64,000 bases of DNA. Source: Bacillota bacterium (GTDB taxonomy: Bacteria; Bacillota; Clostridia; Acetivibrionales; DSM-1351). Position numbers and translations under genes: made by a program. Position 1 is the stretch's first letter; the number at the start of each line of letters is the position of its first letter. Positions 18,658 to 28,470 of the stretch are shown here, piece after piece. The notes below the pieces were generated by a model. The model saw only the letters and a program-made list of their open reading frames with translations, was not told the origin of the DNA and did not search any database. The stretch is from assembly GCA_023400235.1 (NCBI GenBank), contig JAEXFI010000039.1, positions 69,635 through 133,634 of the forward strand, written 5' to 3'.

Positions 18658-20691
18658 ATGGACTGGTTTTTATTAATATTGATGCTGCTTGCTATCATAG
18701 CTGTTTCCAATGTAATCAATCATTTTGTTCCCATTGTACCCATTCCGGTAATACAGATTTTTCTGGGGATTTTTTTTGTGTTGGTTGTACCTGAAATGAA
18801 TATTCGCCTGGAACCAACTTTGTTTTTTGTGCTGTTTGTTGCCCCAATACTTTTTAATGACGGCAAAATGATTCCTAAAAATGAGCTGTGGAAACTCAGA
18901 GTGCCAATCCTGCTGCTGGCACTGGGGCTTGTCTTTGTTACAGTGGTAGCGGGAGGTTATCTGATATTGCTTTTACTTCCGGGCATACCTCTGTCCGCTG
19001 CCTTCGCCCTGGCTGCCATTCTATCACCAACTGATGCGGTGGCGGTTGTAGCTATTCTGAAAAAAGCCCGTATCAACAAAAACATCATGACTCTTCTGGA
19101 AGGAGAGGCTTTGATGAATGATGCATCGGGACTTGTGGCTTTCAAACTTGCGGTAGCCGCCACAGTCACCGGAGTATTTTCCATTGGAGGCGCGGCGCTG
19201 AATTTTCTGGTATTGGCTCTGGGAGGACTGGGTATTGGAGTACTGGCGGCACTTATAATCATCAAGTTTAGGATTTTCCTGAGAAAGCTGGGAATGGAGG
19301 ATGTTACCCTTCATATGCTGATTCAGATACTTACACCCTTTATTATATTCTTGACGGCAGAATTTTCGGGGGTCTCAAGTGTACTTGCAGTGGTAGCAGG
19401 GGGGCTGGTGCACTCCATAGAAAAAAAGCAGGTTGAATCCTCCACGCTGGAGCTGCAGATAATGTCAGAGAATACCTGGTCAGTAATAATGTTCATATTG
19501 AACGGTTTGGTTTTTGTGTTGCTGGGTTTTCAGATACCGGGTGTAATGAGAGTGGTTATTTATGATCAGGAAATAAGCAATCTTGTGGCCTTGAGTTATA
19601 TTTTAATAATAGCTCTGGCCCTTATGGCAATAAGGTATATATGGATTTATCTTTGCTGGAAGCCTGCATGCCCGCTGGGTAAGAACTCCAAGAAAAACAT
19701 TCCCGGGCCTAAGTCCTTCATGCTTATATCAATATCAGGTGTAAGGGGGGCCGTAACTCTAGCCGCTGCTTTTTCCATTCCTTATACCCTTCAAAACGGC
19801 ACTCCTTTTCCCAAAAGGGATCTGATAATTTTTTTGGCGGCGGGAGTAATCCTGGCATCCTTGATTATTGCGAGCATATTCCTGCCACTGCTTTCAAGGA
19901 GAGATATCTCTGTGGGCTCCGGCCGTAAAATGACCCCTGAGCAATCCGCCGGAATAAAACTTATGAGGGCGGTTATAAGGGCCATGAAGGAGGAAGGTTA
20001 TGGGGAAAATAAAGCAGAAGCATTGACAATCATAGCCGATTGTCACAGGAACATCCGAAAGCTTGCCCGCAGAGAAGAAATACCGGGGAATACCGTCGGA
20101 AAAACGGAGGAAATCAAAATATGGCTCACAGCCATCAAGGCTGAGAAAGACGAGCTGGAAAAGCTGTTTATTGAGGACGGTCTGTCTGCAGAGCTGTATT
20201 ATAAACTTCTGGAGATTATAAACCACAGGGAGATGCTGCTGACACAAAAATATAAATACAGGGTGCTCATATACCTGTATTTTTTAAAAAGGCTTAAGAC
20301 CAGAATAAGTATTAAGAAAAAAAAGTGCGACCTGTATACGGGAAGCCATATGGGCATGGCAGCCCAGATCAGAAGCAGAATGCTGAAGTCGGCCATAGCT
20401 GCTGTGAGGCTGCAGATGAATGAGACCAACAGTGAAATGTCCCTGCATGTTCTTTCACATTATTATGCTGCTCTTAAAAAAGTTGAAAAGAGCAGGAGAA
20501 CGCCCGTGGACAATCATATTGCAGAAAAAAGGGGTACAGAACTCAAGTACAGGGCCATTCAGATAGAAAGAAATGAGGTGCAGCACCTTTATGAAAAAGG
20601 TGAAATAACCAGGGATACTGCCAATAAGCTGCGAAGCTTCATAAATTACAGGGAGGCCGACATACTTCAGGAGGATGAAATGGACAGGTAA
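18658..20691 (+). CDS. CPA1-family Na+/H+ antiporter (NhaP-like)
   Basis: This 677-residue protein has about 12 membrane helices in the first 410 residues and a long charged cytoplasmic tail to 677. CPA1 motifs are present: APILFNDGKMIP, AILSPTDAVAVVAIL, EGEALMNDASGLVAFK (Asn-Asp of electroneutral exchangers) and ISGVRGAVTLAAAF. It exchanges Na+ for H+ at the cytoplasmic membrane. The tail is rich in Lys/Glu and probably helical. ATG 18658 is 10 nt after AGAGGG; the TTG two codons upstream is less likely. With the divergent CPA2 gene it forms an ion-homeostasis pair. Confidence 0.9.
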   Translation: MDWFLLILMLLAIIAVSNVINHFVPIVPIPVIQIFLGIFFVLVVPEMNIRLEPTLFFVLFVAPILFNDGKMIPKNELWKLRVPILLLALGLVFVTVVAGGYLILLLLPGIPLSAAFALAAILSPTDAVAVVAILKKARINKNIMTLLEGEALMNDASGLVAFKLAVAATVTGVFSIGGAALNFLVLALGGLGIGVLAALIIIKFRIFLRKLGMEDVTLHMLIQILTPFIIFLTAEFSGVSSVLAVVAGGLVHSIEKKQVESSTLELQIMSENTWSVIMFILNGLVFVLLGFQIPGVMRVVIYDQEISNLVALSYILIIALALMAIRYIWIYLCWKPACPLGKNSKKNIPGPKSFMLISISGVRGAVTLAAAFSIPYTLQNGTPFPKRDLIIFLAAGVILASLIIASIFLPLLSRRDISVGSGRKMTPEQSAGIKLMRAVIRAMKEEGYGENKAEALTIIADCHRNIRKLARREEIPGNTVGKTEEIKIWLTAIKAEKDELEKLFIEDGLSAELYYKLLEIINHREMLLTQKYKYRVLIYLYFLKRLKTRISIKKKKCDLYTGSHMGMAAQIRSRMLKSAIAAVRLQMNETNSEMSLHVLSHYYAALKKVEKSRRTPVDNHIAEKRGTELKYRAIQIERNEVQHLYEKGEITRDTANKLRSFINYREADILQEDEMDR

Positions 20692-20807
20692 TTGGTTGTC
20701 ATCAATTTGCAGTAGGTAAAATATCATGATAATATGTCGAATTTATTAAAAATTAATAAAATTTGGATTGAAATTTAGTCAATATTGATATAGATTAGTA
20801 TAAGCGG

Positions 20808-20825
20808 TTACTTTTTAGTTATAAT
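20808..20825 (+). promoter_or_regulatory. Promoter-like element upstream of the lone response regulator
   Basis: The sequence TTACTTTTTAGTTATAATTG contains a TATAAT -10 box at 20820-20825 but no -35 box. A very similar block (TTACTTTAGTTATAATTC, 25536-25553) precedes the sugar-binding lipoprotein gene. Shared sequence plus a missing -35 would fit activator-dependent promoters of one regulon; this is inference from two sites. Confidence 0.35.
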
Positions 20826-20961
20826 TGTTTTTGCTCAAAAAATTAAGATTGTTATAGACAGCTTAAAATATCAAACATTAAATTAAATTATTTTGCATAC
20901 AAGAAACACCAGCCTGTATTTGATTTACATAATAACCCATTTATGCGGAGGAATGTACATT

Positions 20962-22092
20962 ATGTTCAGAGTTTTTATGGTGGATGATGAACCGTCGGTA
21001 ATAGAAGGGCTTAAAATCATGATACCCTGGGAGGAATTTGATTTTGAGTTGTGCGGAGAAGCTTCCAATGGTCAGGAAGCCCTTATTAAAATAGAAAAGC
21101 TTCACCCGCACCTGATAATAACAGACATATGCATGCCAGGCATAAACGGACTTGAACTCATATATAAAGTTCAGGAATTCGATTCCGAGACGGAATTTGT
21201 CATTCTCAGCGGGTATGCTGATTTTGCATATGTCCAGGAGGCAATGAGGCATAAGGTGATGGATTATCTGCTGAAGCCACTGGACCAGGAGGAAATAGTT
21301 TCCATTCTGCTTAAAATAAAAAACAAGCTGGAATCCAAATTTCTCACATTATATGGTTTTTCAAAGTCGGATATTGAAACCTTCAAGTCCAGACGTACCT
21401 TGTTTGAGGGATTTGATGCAGATAACCAGGGAAGTGAAGAAACCGGGGACGTGTGGAAAGCAGTCCGTGAAAATTTTGATGAGGAATTGACTACAGCTAT
21501 AAATCTGATGAATTATGAGGATGCCATGAGACTCATAAAGGAGCTGTTTGATTTTTTCACCACAAAAGCTATAAACATCTCGGATGCTTTAATTATGGTA
21601 AACAGTTGTGTTTATCATATACTGCTGCTTGCCTACAGGAGGAATATCAAAATAAATACCATTCTGCCTTCAGGCACCGGCAGTGAGCTGGATTTTGAGA
21701 AGCTTAGAAACTACATAACGGATATACTTTCTCAAATCATCAACCTGATGCTGGAGGAAAGAAAAAAGAACTCAAAAAGTTATCTTTATGAAGTTAAAAC
21801 ATATATTGAGAACAATTATACCAGAGAACTGAGTGTTGCTCAGCTGGCGGAAATGGTTTTCATGGAGGCCGGGTATCTGGGCGATGCCTTCAATAAGCAG
21901 TTCGGTTACAGTATCAGTGAATTTCAGCACCGCCTCAGAATAGAAAAAGCTACGGACCTCATTGAAACAACAGATTTAAAGTTAAGCGAAATTTCAGCCA
22001 CAGTTGGCTATAATAATTACAACAACTTTTTTTCCCATTTTGTCAGGATTACTGAGAAAAAGCCTACACAGTACCAGCGCGGGCCAGGCTAA
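20962..22092 (+). CDS. Response regulator, receiver plus AraC-type DNA-binding domain
   Basis: This 376-residue YesN-type regulator has a receiver domain (1-120) with acidic pocket Asp 8/Asp 9, phospho-acceptor Asp 55 in ITDICMPG, and Lys in LLKPLD. A linker follows, then a C-terminal AraC HTH pair (about 275-376; IENNYTRELSVAQLAEMVF and ISATVGYNNYNNFFSHFVRI). Such regulators control carbohydrate operons with a YesM-type kinase. ATG 20962 is chosen because GGAGGA lies 10 nt upstream; earlier in-frame starts lack a site. No kinase is co-directional; the nearest is the converging gene, which it overlaps by 4 bp. Confidence 0.92.
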   Translation: MFRVFMVDDEPSVIEGLKIMIPWEEFDFELCGEASNGQEALIKIEKLHPHLIITDICMPGINGLELIYKVQEFDSETEFVILSGYADFAYVQEAMRHKVMDYLLKPLDQEEIVSILLKIKNKLESKFLTLYGFSKSDIETFKSRRTLFEGFDADNQGSEETGDVWKAVRENFDEELTTAINLMNYEDAMRLIKELFDFFTTKAINISDALIMVNSCVYHILLLAYRRNIKINTILPSGTGSELDFEKLRNYITDILSQIINLMLEERKKNSKSYLYEVKTYIENNYTRELSVAQLAEMVFMEAGYLGDAFNKQFGYSISEFQHRLRIEKATDLIETTDLKLSEISATVGYNNYNNFFSHFVRITEKKPTQYQRGPG

Positions 22093-23870
22093 ATTTCTTC
22101 AATCCTGAGGATTATTTCAGTACCCTGCTCGGGCTCACTGTATATTTTAAAATGGAATCTCTCACCGTAGTTCATCATCATTCGCCGGTATACATTCTGG
22201 ATTCCTACTCCGCTTTCCATATCATAGTCTGAGTCTATACGGGTATCTGCTTCAGAGTCGGGATTTTTAAGTCTGCTGTAAATGGCATTAACAGTTTCCT
22301 TGGCCATTCCGGAGCCATTGTCCTTAACTGAGATGACAAGAGCCGTGTCTACAATGTCAGCTTTGACGTAAAGTCTGCGGTTATCTTCTATTGAAGCCTG
22401 CAGACCATGCTTGCAGGCATTTTCCACAATAGGCTGGATGCTCATTTTTGGTATAAGGAGATTGGATTCCATAACCTTTGGCGCTATCTGTATATCGTAT
22501 TCAAACTTGTCACCAAACCTGAATTTTTCAATTGCCAGATATTTTTCAATAAAATCCAGCTCTTCAGATACAGAAATAAGATTATTGCCTGTTACCAGCA
22601 TACGTTTAAAAAGCTTGGAGAGGCTGGAAATAATTGATGAGAGCTCGGAATAACCATTTTTCACGCAAAACACAAGAATAGCATTAAGTGTATTGAAGAG
22701 AAAATGAGGATCGACCTGCGCCTGCAGGTACTGATACTCTGCCCTTATGTTCTCAACCTCCACGCTCTTTTTCTGCATTTCAAGCTTGTAGACAACATTA
22801 ATAAGGTCGTTTATTTCCTCAATCATTTTATTGAAGGTTTCGATAAGCCACCCAACTTCATCCTTGCCAGTGTGGGGAAGCAGCAGGGGTTCCAGATGAT
22901 CTTCGCTTACCTTTTTTATGTGGCGGGACAAGGCGGACAATCTATAGCTCATGGAATTCAGCACCGACCATATTAAAAATACAGAGAAACCTGATAAAGA
23001 AAGAGTTATGAGTAAAATATATGCAAGCACCACAAATTGACGTTTGTACAATAAAAATTTATCGTATACACCTGTTATTTTCCAGCCTTCAAAGTAAGGG
23101 GAGGGCCCGATGGCGTCCTGCAGCACATAATAACTGTCATTGGGCTCGCTTGTAAGATTATTTTTGCTGGCGTGATTGCTCCAGATGATCTGGTTGCCTG
23201 GAGCAGTAAGATAAATATCCATATTCCCGCTTTCGTCCTTGAGCTTTGCTATAACCCTGTCCAGCCTTAACTCAATGAGCAGGTAATTTGTGGCATTGTT
23301 CAAATATGTGGGAGAAGCGATTTTACGTATGATGGTCAGCCTGTTTTTGTAGGGGGTGATGGCAATGGCCGTAGATCCGGGATATACCAGAAAATCTGAT
23401 TTGGATTCAGAGGCCATCCTGTACCATTCCTTTTTCCGGGTAGAGGCATCAATAACACGAAAATAATCGGTGTTTAAAAAATGGGGGTCGTCAATGTACA
23501 AGGAGACCTCTGCAATATCCGGATTGCTTACAAGATACATGTTAAAGCGGTTTCTGAGGGCACTCCAGTAAAGGTCGTAATGCTCCGAAGGGGTTGTAAA
23601 CCGCTTTGACAGGTCGTTAAGCAGGGATTTGTCGGCATTGACCTGGTTAGCCATATTTACTGCCGTCTGGGTCAATATGTTAAAGTCGCTGCTGGCCCCT
23701 TCAAAGGTTTGATTAAGATAGTGAATGGTGTTTTGCTGCATGGATTGGGAGGTAAAGGCCACCCATATGATTCCCCCGGCTATTACAGGCAGACAAATAC
23801 AAAAAATGTAAACCACAATAAATTTACGCCTTATGCTGATGTTATCAAACTGTGAAAAAAATTTTTTCAT
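22089..23870 (-). CDS. Sensor histidine kinase, YesM type
   Basis: This 593-residue kinase has a first membrane helix (about 18-38), an extracellular sensing domain (about 40-285), a second helix (about 285-310), and a HAMP segment. The HisKA-like (His_kinase/PF06580) block has phospho-acceptor His 389 in VDPHFLFNTLNAI, and an HATPase domain carries VENACKHG and DNGSGM. It should autophosphorylate in response to an extracellular ligand, probably a xylo-oligosaccharide bound by the adjacent lipoprotein (inference from context). It lies 27 bp downstream of the response regulator at 23898 in one operon. The ATG follows GGGAGATG. Confidence 0.93.
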   Translation of the reverse strand: MKKFFSQFDNISIRRKFIVVYIFCICLPVIAGGIIWVAFTSQSMQQNTIHYLNQTFEGASSDFNILTQTAVNMANQVNADKSLLNDLSKRFTTPSEHYDLYWSALRNRFNMYLVSNPDIAEVSLYIDDPHFLNTDYFRVIDASTRKKEWYRMASESKSDFLVYPGSTAIAITPYKNRLTIIRKIASPTYLNNATNYLLIELRLDRVIAKLKDESGNMDIYLTAPGNQIIWSNHASKNNLTSEPNDSYYVLQDAIGPSPYFEGWKITGVYDKFLLYKRQFVVLAYILLITLSLSGFSVFLIWSVLNSMSYRLSALSRHIKKVSEDHLEPLLLPHTGKDEVGWLIETFNKMIEEINDLINVVYKLEMQKKSVEVENIRAEYQYLQAQVDPHFLFNTLNAILVFCVKNGYSELSSIISSLSKLFKRMLVTGNNLISVSEELDFIEKYLAIEKFRFGDKFEYDIQIAPKVMESNLLIPKMSIQPIVENACKHGLQASIEDNRRLYVKADIVDTALVISVKDNGSGMAKETVNAIYSRLKNPDSEADTRIDSDYDMESGVGIQNVYRRMMMNYGERFHFKIYSEPEQGTEIILRIEEI

Positions 23871-23897
23871 TATAATGCATCTCCCGGTACCTGATTA

Positions 23898-25484
23898 TCA
23901 GGAATATTTCTTTTTGTATTCCGAAGGCGAAACCCCGGTAAACTCCTTGAATTTTTCAGTAAAGTATCTGTAATCCAAATACCCTGACTGCTCACAAATG
24001 GCTGACATTTTCAGGTCAGCGGACGCAATGAGAGTTTTGGCATATTCTATCCTTAAAAAGTTAAAGTAATCATTAAACTTCTGACCGGTTTTCTTTTTTA
24101 TTATCTTGCTTATAATTATGGGAGAAAGAGAAAATTTCTCGGCTATACTCTGCAGCGAAAGACTCTCCCTGTAATTGGCCTTTATGTGGTCAATAATCTC
24201 ATTTTCCAGCAATAACAAAGGCTTTTCATTATTGACATTCTGTTTTCTGAAAATATATGTGCACATTTCCAGAGCAAGATTTTTGCAGTTTGGAGTTATG
24301 CTGTCAATAGCTCTGGTAAACTTGAGTATTACCTTGCCGGCATCTATCCCATAGGCATATGACATTTTTTTGACCAGATCGGCCAGTCTGTAAAGGCAAA
24401 TGGAATAAAGCCTTCTGGACGCCCCTGTCTGATTTAGCTTCTGAAAAAATTCCTCTACAGAACTCTGTACCTGAAGAAGGTCATTACCTTTTAAAGAGCT
24501 GATGATACGGTCGAAAGGCAGCTCGGGAAATACATTTCCAAGTTCTGTTTCCGACTGCTCCTCCCAGGCTTCATTATCTTCAATATCATTATAATAGAAG
24601 AATCTTTTATCGGGATACAGCATGCAATAGGTCTGAAGCTGCTCCAACTGCCTGCCGCATTTAAGAATGCTGTTCAGCACCTTATCCTCTGCTATTCCGC
24701 TTATGAGGGTCCAAAAGTTGTTAAGCCCGTAGTCTGAAGGATTGACCTGCGTAAATGCTTCTTCCAGCTTTGACATTCTGCCGGGCTCAGGTGAAAATAT
24801 GTCCGTCCCTTCATGCAAAATAATAATGTAATTTCCGCTGCCGTTATAGAACATGCAGTTTTCATTTTTTATGCCCATAAGCTGTATCAAAAAATCATAT
24901 ATTTTTAATTCCGGGTTATTTGCAGTATTTTCCACAGTTTCGGTAATAAACTGTATAATACGGATTTTAGAATTCTCAGGAATGTCAAAAATGAAATGTG
25001 CCTTACGCATAAGCTTCTCACTGTGCTTCCCATCCATAATGTCATTATAAAGCTGATTAGCCGTATAACGAATCAATTCCAGATTTTCCTGCTTTTCAGC
25101 TCTTTCACTTTCTATTATTCCAGATACCCTGGATAATTCACCTTCCAGCTCTTCAGCATCCAGAGGTTTGGTCAGATAGCCCAGGGCACCGAGCTGCAGG
25201 GCTCTCCGGGCATAAGTAAAATCATTGTAGCCGCTCAGCAGGATAAACTTTGGAGGCGGAGTTATTTCAGTATTTACTTTTTCTATCAGCTCCAAGCCGG
25301 ACAAGCCCGGCATACGAATATCACATATGACCAGATCGGGCCTTAAATCGCGGATAAGTGAAAATGAGGAAGCACCGTCCGAAGCCTCCCCGATAATTTC
25401 ATATCCTAATTGTCCCCAATTAACAAAAAGTCTTAATCCTTCAAGCACGGACGGTTCATCGTCCACAAGCATTACCTTGAGCAT
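23898..25484 (-). CDS. Response regulator, YesN type, partner of the histidine kinase
   Basis: This 528-residue regulator has a receiver domain with Asp 8/9, phospho-acceptor Asp 55 in ICDIRMPG and a KPLDAEEL switch. A long middle region (about 130-420) follows, then a C-terminal AraC HTH (FSLSPIIISKIIKKKTGQKFND, then ICEQSGYLDYRYFTEKF). Long middle regions are usual for regulators of ABC sugar importers. It is first in the operon with the kinase and is divergent from the importer genes, whose shared 198-bp intergenic region is the likely target. ATG 25484 lies 9 nt after AAGGGG; a TTG three codons upstream is worse. Confidence 0.92.
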   Translation of the reverse strand: MLKVMLVDDEPSVLEGLRLFVNWGQLGYEIIGEASDGASSFSLIRDLRPDLVICDIRMPGLSGLELIEKVNTEITPPPKFILLSGYNDFTYARRALQLGALGYLTKPLDAEELEGELSRVSGIIESERAEKQENLELIRYTANQLYNDIMDGKHSEKLMRKAHFIFDIPENSKIRIIQFITETVENTANNPELKIYDFLIQLMGIKNENCMFYNGSGNYIIILHEGTDIFSPEPGRMSKLEEAFTQVNPSDYGLNNFWTLISGIAEDKVLNSILKCGRQLEQLQTYCMLYPDKRFFYYNDIEDNEAWEEQSETELGNVFPELPFDRIISSLKGNDLLQVQSSVEEFFQKLNQTGASRRLYSICLYRLADLVKKMSYAYGIDAGKVILKFTRAIDSITPNCKNLALEMCTYIFRKQNVNNEKPLLLLENEIIDHIKANYRESLSLQSIAEKFSLSPIIISKIIKKKTGQKFNDYFNFLRIEYAKTLIASADLKMSAICEQSGYLDYRYFTEKFKEFTGVSPSEYKKKYS

Positions 25485-25535
25485 TTTGCCCAACCCCTTG
25501 TAAAAATGTCCTATACTTATCCCAAATTTGATAAT

Positions 25536-25661
25536 TTACTTTAGTTATAATTCAAAATATAATGCAATTATACAAGAAGCGGGTGTAACAGTCAAATAGA
25601 CAGCTAAGGCAATATTTTTCAGGATTTATGAAATAATATTGTTACAGCAATACCCGCATTA
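25536..25661 (+). promoter_or_regulatory. Importer promoter and leader hairpin
   Basis: TATAAT at 25546-25551 lacks a -35 box and shares its flank with the promoter-like element at 20808-20825. The leader then contains GCGGGT (near 25580) and ACCCGC (near 25655) as distant inverted arms, with GTAAC/GTTAC adding an offset helix, so a large bulged hairpin could form before the AAGGAGG of the lipoprotein gene. Confidence 0.35.
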
Positions 25662-25682
25662 CAAATTTAAGGAGGATGATTT

Positions 25683-27410
25683 ATGAAACGGTTTGCGTCA
25701 TTAGTATTGGCAGCAGCGTTAGTAGTTTCCTTGGCTGCATGCGGTAACGGCGGTGAATCTTCAAACACTACGTCCACGGCAACTAACAGCAGTTCAACAT
25801 CCACAACTGGTCAAACAGGCAGCACTTTACCGGTGCTATCACCAGATAAGCCTGTTGAGCTGAGCATCTGGATTACCACTAGTCAACAGGCTCCATCTGC
25901 TGACAACAAGATTTCCAAGCTTTTGAAGGATAAGTTGGGTGTTACTCTTAAGTATGAAATAATTACTCCGGATAACCAGGATCAGAAGATCGGTGTTATG
26001 CTTGCCGGCGGAGAATTCCCCGACTTGATTGGTGCAACTGATCAAAATGCACGTATGGTTACAGGCGGTGCTTATATACCAATGGATGACTATTTGAAGC
26101 CTGAGGCTGCAGATGCTTTGTACGAGCATGTTAAGCCTTACTGGAACAAGATAGCCTTTGACGGAGGTCAAGGAAAGCACATATATCAGATACCTAACTA
26201 CAACCGTTACTACGGTGAAATAACAGGCGGTACTGACTACAGTGCATCAGGTTTCTGGATTCAGAAGGCAGTTCTTGCTGATGCTGGCTATCCTGATCTC
26301 TCAAACATGACGCTTGAAAAGTACTTCAAGCTGCTGGAAGATTACAAGACCAAATATCCTAAGATTGACGGACAGCAGACTATCGCTTTTGAAGTACTTG
26401 CTGCTACCGGAAGAGAATGGGGTATGACAAATCCTCCTGAATATCTCGCAGGACATCCCAACAACGGTGGTGTTATCGTTGAAAATGATGTAGCTCAGAT
26501 ATTCGCAGACAAGGATGTATCCAAGAGATACTACCAGTACCTCAATGAAATGAATGCTAAGGGTCTTGTTGACAAGGAATCCTTTACACAGACTCTTGAC
26601 CAATACCTGGCTAAGCTTGCTACAGGCCGCGTGCTTGGTATGTATGACCAGCGCTGGAGCTTTGGTAATGCTCACGATGCTCTTACCGCTGCAAACAAGG
26701 ATGAACGTACTTATGTAGCTACTATGCCAACATTCGACGGCGTTGCTCCTTACTACGCTGACAGACCGGTTATGAATATCAATCAGGGTATAGGTGTATC
26801 AGTATCCTGCAAAAACCCTGATGTTGCTGTAGCCTTCATAAATGAAATCATGAAGGAAGAATGGCAGAAGATTCTTTCTTGGGGTATCGAGGGTGAAGAT
26901 TATCAGGTTGGCGCTGACGGCAAGTTCACCAGAACTGAAAAGCAGCGTGAAGATTCAAGAGACCTTGTTTGGAGATCTTCAAACAGACTTATGGCTCTCA
27001 CAGACATTATGCCTAAGCGTAACGGTTCATACACCGATGGAAATGCATATGGCCCAGACGATCAGCCTGAAGAATTCTTTGCTACCTTGAAGCAGTATGA
27101 CAAGGATTTCCTCACCAAGTACAACAAGAAGACCTGGAGAGATTTCAACAACCAGCCACCTGAAAACCCTGTTTACTATCCGGCATGGAATATTGCACTT
27201 CCTGACGGAAGCGACGCTCAGATGGCAAACAAGCAGTTGACTGATGCTTCACTGCAGTACCTGCCTAAGATTATTATGGCTAAGCCTGCTGACTTTGAAA
27301 AGCTCTGGACTGAATATACAACTTCAATCAGCAAGATTAATGTCAAGGCTTATGAAGATGCTATAAACGCAGGTATTCAGGAAAGAATCAAGGACTGGGG
27401 CACAAAATAA
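25683..27410 (+). CDS. ABC transporter sugar-binding lipoprotein
   Basis: This 575-residue lipoprotein has a type II signal peptide ending in the lipobox LAAC (lipid-bearing Cys 20). A Ser/Thr/Gly linker (about 25-55) is followed by a periplasmic-binding-type fold of the large LplA/YtcQ class. That class binds oligosaccharides for CUT1-type importers. Aromatic clusters such as NYNRYYGEITGGTDYSASGFW could stack against sugar rings. AAGGAGG precedes the ATG. Codon use is biased to a few preferred codons compared with the neighbours, which suggests high expression. Two permeases follow after an intergenic hairpin. Context suggests xylo-oligosaccharides as ligand; this is inference. Confidence 0.92.
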   Translation: MKRFASLVLAAALVVSLAACGNGGESSNTTSTATNSSSTSTTGQTGSTLPVLSPDKPVELSIWITTSQQAPSADNKISKLLKDKLGVTLKYEIITPDNQDQKIGVMLAGGEFPDLIGATDQNARMVTGGAYIPMDDYLKPEAADALYEHVKPYWNKIAFDGGQGKHIYQIPNYNRYYGEITGGTDYSASGFWIQKAVLADAGYPDLSNMTLEKYFKLLEDYKTKYPKIDGQQTIAFEVLAATGREWGMTNPPEYLAGHPNNGGVIVENDVAQIFADKDVSKRYYQYLNEMNAKGLVDKESFTQTLDQYLAKLATGRVLGMYDQRWSFGNAHDALTAANKDERTYVATMPTFDGVAPYYADRPVMNINQGIGVSVSCKNPDVAVAFINEIMKEEWQKILSWGIEGEDYQVGADGKFTRTEKQREDSRDLVWRSSNRLMALTDIMPKRNGSYTDGNAYGPDDQPEEFFATLKQYDKDFLTKYNKKTWRDFNNQPPENPVYYPAWNIALPDGSDAQMANKQLTDASLQYLPKIIMAKPADFEKLWTEYTTSISKINVKAYEDAINAGIQERIKDWGTK

Positions 27411-27439
27411 TCTGATTGTAATTTCTGACAATAAATAAT

Positions 27440-27473
27440 CTAAAAAAAGGGGATGCAAGTCCCCTTTTTTTAG
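27440..27473 (+). terminator. Intergenic hairpin between lipoprotein and permease genes
   Basis: A 13-bp perfect stem (27440-27452 with 27461-27473) with an 8-nt loop contains GGGG/CCCC followed by seven T, the form of an intrinsic terminator. Its place inside an ABC operon suggests partial termination and 3'-end protection, giving more binding protein than permease. Confidence 0.85.
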
Positions 27474-27493
27474 ATAAATAGGAGGTAAAAAAG

Positions 27494-28456
27494 ATGAGGG
27501 CAAAAACGCTGGCTCTTCCAAGGAATAACAGGAGTGTCTGGGGCACCATAATCTCACAGCGTGAGCTGATTATTATGAGTGTGCCCCTGCTGCTGTACAA
27601 GATTTTGTTTTCATATGTGCCGATAACTGGTTGGACAATGGCGTTTCAAAATTTCAGACCGGCTATAAGAAGTACGTGGGATCAGCAATGGGTAGGTTTT
27701 GATAATTTTGTAAAGCTTTTTACCGGCATAAACGGGGAACGATTCATAAGAGATATACGTAATACGCTGGCGCAAAGTTTTCTTACATTAGTAATCGGGT
27801 ATGTTTGTTCAATCATTTTGGCACTTCTGCTAAATGAGGTTAAAAACACAGGCTTTAAACGCATAGTTCAGAATATCACTTATATGCCTCACTTCTTATC
27901 CTGGATTATCGTTGCCGGTCTGGTATCAACAGCACTTTCATTTCCATCAAGCGGAGGTATAATCAACACTATTTTGATGAACCTTCACATTGTAAGTGAA
28001 CCAGTACAATTTCTTTCAAATCCCAATTATTTCTGGGGCGTGGTTGCAGGCTCCCATCTGTGGAAAGAGCTTGGCTGGAACACCATAATCTATCTGGCAG
28101 CTATGACTGCAATAGACCCGGCACTTTATGAAGCTGCCGACATAGACGGAGCAAACCGTTATCATAAAATGTGGAATATTACACTTCCATCCATCAAGGC
28201 AACAATAGTCATACTTCTGATAATGAGTATAGGTTGGATACTTGAAGCCGGTTTTGAAATTCAATACTTCCTTGGCAACGGCCTGGTTGTGGAGAAAGCA
28301 GAAACAATTGATATATTTGTTTTGAAATACGGTATTCAGATGGGTAATTACTCGCTAGCTACCGTTGCAGGTATATTTAAAACGGGAGTCAGTATCATAT
28401 TAATAGCAGGTGCAAACTTTATCGCCGGACGTTTGGGCGAAGAAAAGCTGATATAG
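27494..28456 (+). CDS. ABC sugar transporter permease, LplB type
   Basis: This 320-residue CUT1-family permease has six predicted helices. The EAA loop EAADIDGANRYHKMWNITLP, which docks the ATPase, is conserved. The N-terminal YKILFSYVPITGWTMAFQNF is typical of LplB/YtrF-like permeases. It forms the membrane channel with the next gene. AGGAGG precedes the ATG by 9 nt. No ATPase gene lies in the cluster, so a shared MsmK/MsiK-like ATPase elsewhere is expected. Confidence 0.93.
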   Translation: MRAKTLALPRNNRSVWGTIISQRELIIMSVPLLLYKILFSYVPITGWTMAFQNFRPAIRSTWDQQWVGFDNFVKLFTGINGERFIRDIRNTLAQSFLTLVIGYVCSIILALLLNEVKNTGFKRIVQNITYMPHFLSWIIVAGLVSTALSFPSSGGIINTILMNLHIVSEPVQFLSNPNYFWGVVAGSHLWKELGWNTIIYLAAMTAIDPALYEAADIDGANRYHKMWNITLPSIKATIVILLIMSIGWILEAGFEIQYFLGNGLVVEKAETIDIFVLKYGIQMGNYSLATVAGIFKTGVSIILIAGANFIAGRLGEEKLI

Positions 28457-28470
28457 GGGGGGAGAGAAAA

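Noticed and set aside
20799..20812. cre-like site TATAAGCGGTTACT before the orphan response regulator
   Set aside because: It matches a catabolite-repression consensus at about 12 of 14 positions but misses conserved ones; too weak to call without a genome comparison.
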